Shown here: piece after piece, positions 13,664-20,164 of the stretch
Position numbering within the stretch: the stretch's first letter is position 1
Layout of the letters: every line of letters starts with the position of its first letter
NCBI GenBank assembly: GCA_002436065.1
Contig: DIXP01000104.1
Coordinates: 1-20,164 of the forward strand
Length of the DNA stretch: 20,164 nt
Direction: 5' to 3'
DNA from: Chloroflexi bacterium UBA6077
Lineage (GTDB): Bacteria > Chloroflexota > UBA6077
Notes under the pieces: model-generated
Seen by the model: only the letters and a program-made list of their open reading frames with translations
Database searches by the model: none
What the model was told of the DNA's origin: nothing
Position numbers and translations under genes: made by a program

Positions 13664-16279
13664 ATGGCTAATGAGGACTTCATCTCCAAGACCTTGACCA
13701 ATACAGTTGCGGCTCAACCTACGCTTCTGAAATGGAGCGCGGCGCTGGCCGGAGGTACCACATCGTCCAGCGGCAGCCTCAGTACGGGACTGAAAGCGAT
13801 ACAGGCATCATCTGAGAGGGTCCAGCCTCGGGAAGGCAGGTGGATCACCGCGGCCTGCTGGCACAACTGCGGCGGTCGATGCCTGAATAAGGCGTACGTG
13901 GTAGATGGAACCGTGCTCCGGATGAAGACCGACGACACGCACCCGGACGAACCGGACTTCCCCCAGCAGAGAGGGTGTCCTCGCGGACGGTCTCAGCGGA
14001 TGCAGGTGTTCGGCCCCGATCGGCTGAAGTACCCGATGAAGCGGAAGAACTGGGCTCCCGGCGGAGGCAAGAGGGAGCTGCGGGGGAAGGACGAGTGGGT
14101 CCGGATAAGCTGGGACGAAGCGCTGGACATCGTGGCCAGTGAGACGAAGCGAATCAAAGAAACCTACGGCAACAAGGCCATCCTCTGCAAGGCCGCAAGC
14201 CGCGCCCTGGCAGCTTACGGCGGCTACATGACCATGTGGGGCACTACCTCCGATGGCGCGTGGCCCCGACCGAATATGCACATGCAGGGTGGGTCCGGCA
14301 GCACCGGCGCCAGCAGCAACGATCGGCTCGACCTACGGAATTCCAGGCTCATTGTGCTCTGGGGCGCCAATCCCGCCTGGTCCAGCGGTGGAAACCCAAC
14401 CTACAACTACCTGCAGGCCAAGAAGGCCGGCGCCAGGATCATCATGGTCGATCCGCTCTTCAGCGAGTCCACTCAGGTTCTAGCGGATGAGTGGATACCG
14501 GTTCGTCCCGGCACGGATACCGCGCTGCTGCTCGGTATCGCGTATCACATGATCGTCAACGGCATTCAGGATCAGGATTTCCTGGATAGGTACTGCGTGG
14601 GTTTCGACGCCGAGCACATGCCCGAGGGCGTCGCCCCCAGGGAGAACTTCAAGGATTACGTCCTGGGCACTTACGACGGGGTGCCCAAGACACCGGAGTG
14701 GGCATCCGAGATCTGCGGGACGGCGCCGGAGCTGATCCGCTCGTTCGCACTGGAGATAGCCACCACCAAGCCTATGAGCTTCATCGGCGGCAACGCACCC
14801 GCCAGGATCTACCTGGGAGAGCAGTACGCCCAGGCGTTCCTCACGGTCGGGTGGATGACGGGCAACGTCGGGCTGTCGGGGGCGATGGTGGGCGACACGA
14901 GACACAGAAAGGCGAGCTTCGGAGGGCCCGATCTCGTCACACCGGGCGGAGGAGGCGTGCCTCCGCTTCCGAACCCGCTTTACAACGAGAAAACCTTCCC
15001 GGGCCCCGATCCGTTCAAGACAGACTGGCACGGCATAGTCTGGGACGAGGTCTGGGGTGCGGTGCTAACCGGGCAGTACACAGCCACCGTGAGGGGAAAG
15101 CAGCCTTGCGATATCCGTATGATCAGCCACATCGGCCAGGGCGCGGCCCTCAACCAGGCAACCAACCTCATGAAGGGCATCGAGGCGCACCGGAAGGTGG
15201 AGTTCGTAGTTACCTCAGCCCATTTCCTTACCACCAACGCCAAGTACTCAGACGTCGTCCTTCCGGTCACAACCGAGTGGGAAAGGCTCGGCGGCTTCCT
15301 CGTCGGAAACCCGGAGATGTTGATCTTCTACAGCCAGGTCACCGAGCCGCTCTATGAAGCTAAAGATGATATCTGGATCGAGCGTGAGCTTGGCAAGAGG
15401 CTGGGGCTCGATCCAGAGGCGATCGACCCGATTCCGCTCAAACAGCAGCTGTTCAACCAGGCCGCGGGTGCCAGGGTGATCAAGGAAGACGGTTCCGGCA
15501 TGGAGCCGTTGGTCACTATCACCTACGCAGACATCGCCGAGTGGGGTGTCGATGGGGAGCCTCAGAGCGGCAGGATCACGCTGAGCGAGCTCAAGGAGAG
15601 GGGGATCTACCAGGTCCCGAGGAGGCCGGGAGACAAGCTCGGCTTCATAGCCAAGGCCGACTTCCGGAAAGACCCTGAAAAGAACCGGTTGAAGACGGCC
15701 GGCGGAAAGCTGGAGATCCATTGCCAGGCCCTCTCGGACACCATCAAGGCCTACGGATTCAATACCCTGCCCCCCATCCCGAAATACATGCCCCCCAAGG
15801 AAGGCTACGAGAGCACCTTTGCCGATTGGGAAAACAGGGTTAAGGGCAAGTACCCGTTGCAGCTCTACACGCCCCACCACCGAAGGCGGGCCCACTCGTG
15901 TCTCGATAACGTCTCCTGGCTACGGGAAGCGTTCCCGCAAGAGTTCATAATCAACTCATTGGACGCGGCCGAACGGGGGATCAAGCAGGGCGACATCGTC
16001 AAGATCATGAGCCCTCACGGCACCGTCATTCGTCCGGCATTCGTTACAGACCGGATAGTGCCAGGGGTAACCGCGCTCGGCGAGGGCGCCTGGGTCGAGC
16101 TAGACGACGCCACCGGCATCGATAAGGCCGGCTCCACCAACACCCTCACGGGTGGAAATCCAACGGGGCAGGGCACGCAGCCGTACAACACCGTCATCGT
16201 ACAGGTAGAGAAGTACGATGGGCAGCTGCTCGCGGACCGGCTGTGGCCGAAGCGGATCCCACTGGGGAAAGAGGGATAA
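13664..16279 (+). CDS. DMSO-reductase-family molybdopterin oxidoreductase, catalytic subunit
   Basis: The 871-residue protein is a DmsA-like catalytic subunit with bis-MGD cofactor. C65, C69, C73 and C105 (CWHNCGGRC, then GCPRGRS) form the N-terminal [4Fe-4S] site in the CX3CX3C form typical of DmsA-type enzymes. Cofactor-binding blocks include VRISWDEALDIVA, LIVLWGANPAWSSGGNPTY, IIMVDPLFSES, WIPVRPGTDTALLLGI and the C-terminal MopB domain with TPHHRRRAHS. The N-terminus has the shape of a Tat leader (LLKWSAALAGG), but QPT replaces the twin arginines and the hydrophobic stretch is broken by TTSSSGS. GGGAAG precedes the ATG. Genes for a DmsB-type subunit and a TorD-type chaperone follow at once. 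The substrate (S- or N-oxide, or another oxyanion) cannot be told from sequence, nor could I fix the Mo ligand. Confidence 0.88.
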   Translation: MANEDFISKTLTNTVAAQPTLLKWSAALAGGTTSSSGSLSTGLKAIQASSERVQPREGRWITAACWHNCGGRCLNKAYVVDGTVLRMKTDDTHPDEPDFPQQRGCPRGRSQRMQVFGPDRLKYPMKRKNWAPGGGKRELRGKDEWVRISWDEALDIVASETKRIKETYGNKAILCKAASRALAAYGGYMTMWGTTSDGAWPRPNMHMQGGSGSTGASSNDRLDLRNSRLIVLWGANPAWSSGGNPTYNYLQAKKAGARIIMVDPLFSESTQVLADEWIPVRPGTDTALLLGIAYHMIVNGIQDQDFLDRYCVGFDAEHMPEGVAPRENFKDYVLGTYDGVPKTPEWASEICGTAPELIRSFALEIATTKPMSFIGGNAPARIYLGEQYAQAFLTVGWMTGNVGLSGAMVGDTRHRKASFGGPDLVTPGGGGVPPLPNPLYNEKTFPGPDPFKTDWHGIVWDEVWGAVLTGQYTATVRGKQPCDIRMISHIGQGAALNQATNLMKGIEAHRKVEFVVTSAHFLTTNAKYSDVVLPVTTEWERLGGFLVGNPEMLIFYSQVTEPLYEAKDDIWIERELGKRLGLDPEAIDPIPLKQQLFNQAAGARVIKEDGSGMEPLVTITYADIAEWGVDGEPQSGRITLSELKERGIYQVPRRPGDKLGFIAKADFRKDPEKNRLKTAGGKLEIHCQALSDTIKAYGFNTLPPIPKYMPPKEGYESTFADWENRVKGKYPLQLYTPHHRRRAHSCLDNVSWLREAFPQEFIINSLDAAERGIKQGDIVKIMSPHGTVIRPAFVTDRIVPGVTALGEGAWVELDDATGIDKAGSTNTLTGGNPTGQGTQPYNTVIVQVEKYDGQLLADRLWPKRIPLGKEG

Positions 16280-16282
16280 GGC

Positions 16283-16900
16283 ATGGCAAGGCAGTTGGGA
16301 TTCTACCTGGATAGCAGCGCTTGCGTAGGCTGCAAGGTGTGTCAGGTGGCCTGCAAGGATAAGAACGACCTGCCGGTAGGGCTGTTGTGGCGGCGGGTAG
16401 TGCAGTATGAGGGAGGGGAATGGGTCTCGCACCCCACTCGGAAGGAGCTGCGGATCCCCACCGGCATCTTCGCTTACTCCCTTTCCATATCCTGCAACCA
16501 TTGCGAAAAAGCGGCGTGCGTGGACGTATGCCCGACCGGAGCGATGAGTAAGGGAAGCGACGGCGTGGTGAAGGTGGACCAGGGGGAGTGCATAGGGTGC
16601 CGTAACTGCGAGCAGGCCTGTCCGTATGAAGCGCCCCAGTTCGACGAGAGGGCTGGGAAGATGACGAAGTGCAACTTCTGCGAGGATTTGATAAGCGAGG
16701 GACAAAACCCGGCATGCGTGGATGCCTGCGTGATGAGGGCTTTGAAGTTTGGGGAGATGGAAGAGCTGCGGGCACGATACGGAGCGGTGAACGAGATAGA
16801 GCCGTTGCCCTCGGCTGAGATAACGAAACCTTCGCTGGTGATAACGCCGCACCGGCATGCACAAGTGAGCGGTAGGGGGCTGGGGGATGGATCGAACTGA
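16283..16900 (+). CDS. DmsB-type four-cluster ferredoxin subunit
   Basis: The 205-residue protein has sixteen cysteines in four ferredoxin-type groups: C14/17/20/24, C71/74/79/83, C103/106/109/113 and C130/133/145/149. This is the DmsB/PhsB/NrfC pattern for four [4Fe-4S] clusters. It starts 3 bases after the catalytic subunit's stop, with GAGGG upstream of the ATG, and overlaps the chaperone gene by 14 bases. It passes electrons between a quinol or other donor and the molybdenum site. In most relatives the next gene encodes a DmsC or NrfD membrane anchor; here it is a chaperone. The C-terminal tail after about residue 185 (ITPHRHAQVSGRGLG) is variable and unassigned. Confidence 0.9.
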   Translation: MARQLGFYLDSSACVGCKVCQVACKDKNDLPVGLLWRRVVQYEGGEWVSHPTRKELRIPTGIFAYSLSISCNHCEKAACVDVCPTGAMSKGSDGVVKVDQGECIGCRNCEQACPYEAPQFDERAGKMTKCNFCEDLISEGQNPACVDACVMRALKFGEMEELRARYGAVNEIEPLPSAEITKPSLVITPHRHAQVSGRGLGDGSN

Positions 16901-17588
16901 TACCCTGGCGGGGGAGTCCCTGACGTTCGGCTTGCTCGGCAGGTTGCTGTACAGATATCCCGATAGGGCGTGGCTCCAATTTCTGGCGGACGAGGGGGTT
17001 TTCTCCGACGTCCCCTTCGCTTCGAAGCAGCCAGACATGGCGGCGGGACTTGCCCTGATGCAGGATTGGGCCAGCGACAGCGCCGGAGGGATGGCGGAGG
17101 AGGCTTTCGAGCGGCTTCGGGCGGACTATACGCGCCTGTTCATCGGCCCCGACAGGGTCTTAGCTCCACCCTGGGAGTCCGTACATCTTAGCGTAGACCG
17201 GTTACTCTTCCAGGAGCAGACCCTTGAGGTGCGAGCGTGGTATCAACGCTACGGATTGGCGGCCGCAAGGCTCCATAGTGAGCCCGACGATCACATCGGC
17301 CTGGAGCTGGCCTTCCTTTCCCACCTGGCTATGCTGGGCACCGACGCCATCGAACGGCAGAAGCACACAGAGCTGGCAGAGCTGCTGGATGCGCAACAGT
17401 CATTCCTGTCCGACCACCCGCTGAAGTGGGCGCCTGCCTGGTGCGATGCAGTGGCTACTCATGCGCAAACGACCTTCTATCGAGGGATAGCCTTGATGGT
17501 CCGGGGCGCCCTCCTGGAACTGGCAGCCAACGCCATTCCGGCCGACTCGCCCTCGTCGAGCCCGTGTTGGTCGCGGCATCGGACGTAG
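16887..17588 (+). CDS. TorD/DmsD-family molybdoenzyme chaperone
   Basis: The 233-residue protein is an all-helical TorD-type chaperone. YTRLFIGPDRVLAPPWESVH (81-100) and EPDDHIGLELAFLSHLA (132-148) are the two signature blocks of the family. Such chaperones bind the catalytic subunit's leader or apo-form and promote cofactor insertion. It overlaps the ferredoxin subunit gene by 14 bases and has GGGGG just before its ATG. The last 16 or so residues (IPADSPSSSPCWSRHRT) have no helical character. They are encoded by DNA that, on the other strand, belongs to a decayed PIN-domain gene. The original C-terminus was therefore probably replaced at about 17525, although the folded core looks complete. 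Confidence 0.85.
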   Translation: MDRTDTLAGESLTFGLLGRLLYRYPDRAWLQFLADEGVFSDVPFASKQPDMAAGLALMQDWASDSAGGMAEEAFERLRADYTRLFIGPDRVLAPPWESVHLSVDRLLFQEQTLEVRAWYQRYGLAAARLHSEPDDHIGLELAFLSHLAMLGTDAIERQKHTELAELLDAQQSFLSDHPLKWAPAWCDAVATHAQTTFYRGIALMVRGALLELAANAIPADSPSSSPCWSRHRT

Positions 17589-17797
17589 ACCTCGACAGCG
17601 CGTAGCCCTTGGCCTCTTCGACCCGCAGGACGGCCCGATTCAGCGCACTGGAGAAGGCATCGGAGAAGCGGCGGCCTCGCCCCTCCCTCATCTCACGTTC
17701 GACTTCGGTCGGGATTGCGAACTCCACGCCAGGTATCCGGCCTAATAGGTCAAGTGATGAGAATATTGGTGTCCGATACAACGACACGCAGCATCAT
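17523..17797 (-). pseudogene. Decayed PIN-domain toxin, two frameshifts, 3' end lost
   Basis: Three minus-strand frames join into one PIN protein. The first is MLRVVVSDTNILI (from 17797 or 17794), which hits a TGA at 17752-17750. The second is LDLLGRIPGVEFAIPTEVER, then FSDAFSSALNRAVLRVEEA, down to about 17600. The third is VEVYVRCRDQHGLDEGESAG, ending in ALAA near 17523. The first aspartate (SDTNILI) and the DEGES acidic region are characteristic. The remainder of the gene is missing where the torD coding region begins on the opposite strand. Its start overlaps the stop of the small antitoxin-like frame (GGATGATG). Confidence 0.68.
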
Positions 17798-17949
17798 CCC
17801 ACAGCTTCGAGCAAAGGGTTGCCGCGACCCTGACGGCCCGACACCACCGGTTCCCTGATGCCAAGACCTTGTAGGAGGCCAGCGACCTGATCGAAGTCGA
17901 GTGTATTTGACAACCAGAAACGGGCCCATCCGCTGCCCGAAGCCTTCAT
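17794..17949 (-). CDS. Small antitoxin-like ORF coupled to the decayed PIN gene
   Basis: A 51-codon frame starts at ATG 17949-17947 and ends at TGA 17796-17794, overlapping the PIN gene's ATG. It reads ARFWLSNTLDFDQVAGLL, then GIREPVVSGRQGRGNPLLEA. The overlap and order are those of an antitoxin-toxin pair. The N-terminal residues may be remnant only, and I do not recognise the family. Since the toxin is dead it is probably decaying too. Confidence 0.4.
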   Translation of the reverse strand: MKASGSGWARFWLSNTLDFDQVAGLLQGLGIREPVVSGRQGRGNPLLEAVG

Positions 17950-18291
17950 CCACATTGTAGCCCTATTCCGAACATCGTGAACATCCAGACTGCGCGGCGC
18001 AACAGTGAAGAGATCCCGATTTCCTGGGCGGATGCACTGCGGTTACGATTAGGAGTGGCAGAAGAACGGGTCAGCAAGCTCGGCATGGAACGGGCGAGTC
18101 TACTCCATGGGTAGGGCGGCCAGGCAGCCAGCATATCCGTCATCCCTCTCAAGCAGTTGGCAAGAGTGTACGCAGCATGTCGGAGGAACTGGCCACCGGT
18201 CAACACCATGATGACACGACGGCCCATCATAGGTGAGGGCAAATCGAACATCGCACTCACCGACAGCCACTTCGGCACGCCAAGATCCTGA
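17950..18291 (+). pseudogene. Plus-strand coding remnant with an internal stop
   Basis: One frame runs from about 17950 to a TGA at 18289-18291 with a single TAG at 18112-18114. It reads IPISWADALRLRLGVAEERV, LGMERASLLHG, then (after the stop) SISVIPLKQLARVYAACRR and PIIGEGKSNIALTDSHFG. The amino-acid pattern looks like real protein rather than noise, so this is probably the 3' part of a lost gene, on the same strand as the molybdoenzyme operon. No family was recognised. Nothing else was seen in the interval up to 18315. Confidence 0.4.
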
Positions 18292-18315
18292 GATGCACTC
18301 CTGCAGGAGGCACCG

Positions 18316-19206
18316 CTACCCCAGGACCTCGCGGAGCAGGGACTGGAAGGACAAAGCGCACTGCTCGAACGTCGGGAGATCGGTTACGAAGTTGCCCAAC
18401 TGGCCGTGCCAATCTCGCTGGATACCTGTGAGTACTCGCTCATCAAGGAAGTCTTCCGGACCCTGGTAAGACAGACCGTACGCTTCCACCTTGCTGGGCA
18501 GTAGCCGGGCAACTTCTTGCCAGTCAAGCGGAAGATCGGACTGTTGCTGAAGATACCAGAGATCGTACAGGTCGCGGGGCCTGTTCCTCAGCCAGCCTCG
18601 GTCCCGAAAGTGTTGCCTGGACTGGAGAAACGCCCGAAGCTTCTCCGCGGCGATCTCCTCCAGCCGGTAAGCCACCACGGTAGCTTCCAGCGACTCGCCT
18701 GGGAACTCGTGAATCAAGGTGCGCCGGACCGGATCACCAAGCAAAGGCTCCTGCATCGACACCTCAACCTTGAGGCTGCACTCCAGGCCACGCATCCAGG
18801 GGAAGCGGACCCGAACCCGAAACGCGCATTGCCCCCGTGGGTGAGGGTTCTGGTGGTGTTCGTGGTCTACCGCCACCTCGAAGGGACCATAGGCCAGCAA
18901 TCGTGCCCTCATCCGATCCACGGCACCGAGTAGGGCATCCAGCAATGCGTTGCAGCTCAGAGAAGTATGCGCGGTGTAGTCCAGGTCCTCTGAAAAGCGA
19001 TAGCCCGGGAAGTAAACCTTGCGCAGACAGGTGCCACCTTTGAATGCGAGCCTCTCAGCAAGCGGCGGCACCTCGGCTATACCAGCCAGGAGGTAGCTCA
19101 GCGCGTAGTCCTTCTCGATCACATGCTGCGGCTTACTCGCGGCCCGTGCCGCGGCAGCAATGCGGTAGCGGAGCGGGCGCGCCGGGGTTGTGCCTTCACC
19201 CACCAT
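18316..19206 (-). CDS. abiEii: AbiEii-type nucleotidyltransferase toxin
   Basis: The protein (296 residues from the ATG at 19206; a longer form from 19221 adds five) is an AbiEii/MNT-fold nucleotidyltransferase. AFKGGTCLRKVYFPGYRFSEDLDYT spans the GG(T) and DxD catalytic sites (SEDLD). IAAEKLRAFLQSR and RPRDLYDLWYL are the C-terminal family blocks. AbiEii-like toxins (MenT-type enzymes are relatives) transfer nucleotides to target RNAs and stop growth, for example on phage infection. The start lies inside the AbiEi gene, an 11-base overlap that couples translation. The proximal toxin neighbour is a decayed PIN gene, so this is the only toxin here that looks intact. Confidence 0.88.
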   Translation of the reverse strand: MVGEGTTPARPLRYRIAAAARAASKPQHVIEKDYALSYLLAGIAEVPPLAERLAFKGGTCLRKVYFPGYRFSEDLDYTAHTSLSCNALLDALLGAVDRMRARLLAYGPFEVAVDHEHHQNPHPRGQCAFRVRVRFPWMRGLECSLKVEVSMQEPLLGDPVRRTLIHEFPGESLEATVVAYRLEEIAAEKLRAFLQSRQHFRDRGWLRNRPRDLYDLWYLQQQSDLPLDWQEVARLLPSKVEAYGLSYQGPEDFLDERVLTGIQRDWHGQLGNFVTDLPTFEQCALSFQSLLREVLG

Positions 19207-20059
19207 GGCGCAGGTTCTCAATCACATTCCAGGTAGGATTGTGGCGGCCGCGCGCCGTGCGACCAGGATCCAGTGGGGAACTGCCTCTGGTGGGATAGGC
19301 CCGCAAGGGCGCCAGCAGATCCGAGGCCACCCCAAATTCCTCGAGCGCCCAGCCCACTCGCTTCACCACCACGGCCACCCCAAGCTTCACTGCGTACTCC
19401 ACCAGCCGATCGACGTCCAGCTCAGGCAAATGTGCATCGAGGATCTCCAGCGCAACAGAGAGCGATCCAAAGATGTGGAAGTGGTGGAAGGCATCCAGCA
19501 GAGCCCGCTCCCGATCGAAGATGGGCACCTGATGCCGATCATCTACCCAGACCTGTGTTACGCCGAAAAAGCGCTCCCGGGCAACGGCAATGAACTCGTA
19601 TCGAACGCCCTCCACGGTCCACACCGGGCGGCCATCAGCACCGTGCACTCCATCCGAAGAGGAATACGTTCGCCTCGGAGAGGAGAGCATGATATACATC
19701 GGTACCTGCTCGGTCAGACCCCAGTGCTGGAGAGCCGACCAGTGGCTGACAGCCGAAGGTGTTACGATCGCGGTGCCAATGGCGAAGGGATGCGCCTTCG
19801 GCAGCCGGGTCACCGGATCGTTGAGGGCGTAAAGTCCCTTCTTGACGCGGGTGATCCACCCGGCAGCCACCAGCCGGTGGAGGATCGTTGTGGTGTGTCC
19901 CGACGTCAGTCCAAGCCCTGCCCCCTCGGTAATCGCCTGGGATGTGGTGAAGGGATCTACGCCAGCGCCATCCATGGCCGCAAGCAGGCGTATCCCGACC
20001 GGCTCACCGTATCCGCGTGTATCTGGCTGTCCATATGGTCGCGTTGTCATTCTTACCAT
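19196..20059 (-). CDS. abiEi: AbiEi-type antitoxin/transcriptional regulator
   Basis: The 287-residue protein matches type IV AbiEi antitoxins. It has an N-terminal winged helix, with TTTILHRLVAAGWITRVKK and the wing GLYAL at about 56-78. A large C-terminal domain follows, with IVTPSAVSHWSALQHWGL, RFFGVTQVWV, and FDRERALLDAFHHFHIFG. In characterised AbiE systems this protein represses its own promoter by binding inverted repeats and neutralises AbiEii without stable binding. The first gene of the operon, it overlaps the toxin gene. ATG codons at 20059 and 20050 are both possible starts. The promoter candidate lies just upstream. Confidence 0.87.
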   Translation of the reverse strand: MVRMTTRPYGQPDTRGYGEPVGIRLLAAMDGAGVDPFTTSQAITEGAGLGLTSGHTTTILHRLVAAGWITRVKKGLYALNDPVTRLPKAHPFAIGTAIVTPSAVSHWSALQHWGLTEQVPMYIMLSSPRRTYSSSDGVHGADGRPVWTVEGVRYEFIAVARERFFGVTQVWVDDRHQVPIFDRERALLDAFHHFHIFGSLSVALEILDAHLPELDVDRLVEYAVKLGVAVVVKRVGWALEEFGVASDLLAPLRAYPTRGSSPLDPGRTARGRHNPTWNVIENLRHGG

Positions 20060-20080
20060 TTCCGTAATTTAGACCACACG

Positions 20081-20110
20081 ATCATATCATACACGTCGAT
20101 CCGGAGGCAA
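20081..20110 (-). promoter_or_regulatory. Probable promoter of the AbiE operon
   Basis: On the minus strand TTGCCT (20110-20105) and TATGAT (20086-20081) are 18 bases apart, about 20 bases from the antitoxin's start codons. TATGATATGAT is a short direct repeat over the -10 box. No clear long inverted repeat for AbiEi binding was seen before the window ends. Confidence 0.5.
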
Positions 20111-20164
20111 CCATTTCTCGACAGTACGCGGACAACTGGCCTAGGAGAGTCTTGAAAAACCTCT

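Noticed and set aside
16100..17038. 312-codon minus-strand open frame
   Set aside because: Complement of the DmsB-type subunit and parts of its neighbours; the plus strand carries sixteen ordered cluster cysteines.
19190..20155. 321-codon plus-strand open frame
   Set aside because: Antisense to the AbiEi gene, with no domain features.
1..20164. CRISPR arrays, rRNA and tRNA genes
   Set aside because: No regularly spaced repeats and no cloverleaf or rRNA-like segments were seen on reading the window; a dedicated covariance-model scan was not possible.

Overview
This 20.2 kb window is bacterial, G+C rich, and gene-dense except where mobile DNA has accumulated. A DMSO-reductase-family molybdoenzyme module, an iron-sulfur flavoprotein, a diaminopropionate ammonia-lyase and a bacterial phosphosulfolactate synthase point to an anaerobic or facultative, possibly uncultured bacterium. 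The transposase types and gene set would fit a Chloroflexota (Dehalococcoidia-like) genome. That placement is inference: no rRNA or other marker gene is present.

Region 1 (1-3000, minus strand) is a small regulated unit: a GntR/HutC regulator, then a P-loop protein resembling HPr kinase, then phosphosulfolactate synthase (ComA family, PEP + sulfite). Two related 14-bp palindromes sit in two good sigma-70-type promoters, one for the regulator and one for the kinase-synthase pair. This gives a readable autoregulated circuit.

Region 2 (3000-4000) is a lone phage-like gene, probably a single-strand-annealing or recombination protein. It has a strong promoter and a GAAC-N4-GTTC box typical of Gram-positive LexA sites at its transcription start.

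Region 3 (4100-11250) is accessory DNA. It holds a decayed DDE transposase, a DUF6338-like membrane protein fragment, a putative endonuclease with a homing-endonuclease-associated repeat, a frameshifted unknown minus-strand gene, and a 5'-truncated IS1-like transposase. An ISAzo13-type element with 13-bp terminal repeats follows. Beyond it lie the C-terminal half of a mutator-like transposase and an HTH/PIN toxin-antitoxin pair whose toxin carries a frameshift.

Region 4 (11260-17590) is metabolic. On the minus strand are a small membrane protein, an Isf-type iron-sulfur flavoprotein and diaminopropionate ammonia-lyase. Divergently on the plus strand are a DmsA-like catalytic subunit, a DmsB-like four-cluster ferredoxin subunit and a TorD-family chaperone. 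No membrane anchor subunit is encoded, and the catalytic subunit's N-terminus looks like a Tat leader that has lost its twin arginines. A hairpin with a U-run in the 5' leader suggests attenuation.

Region 5 (17520-20164) is a defence or addiction zone. It holds a decayed antitoxin/PIN pair running into the 3' end of torD, a broken plus-strand coding remnant, and an intact AbiE toxin-antitoxin operon (AbiEi then AbiEii, minus strand).

No rRNA, tRNA or CRISPR array was recognised. All names rest on reading motifs by eye; no database search was possible.
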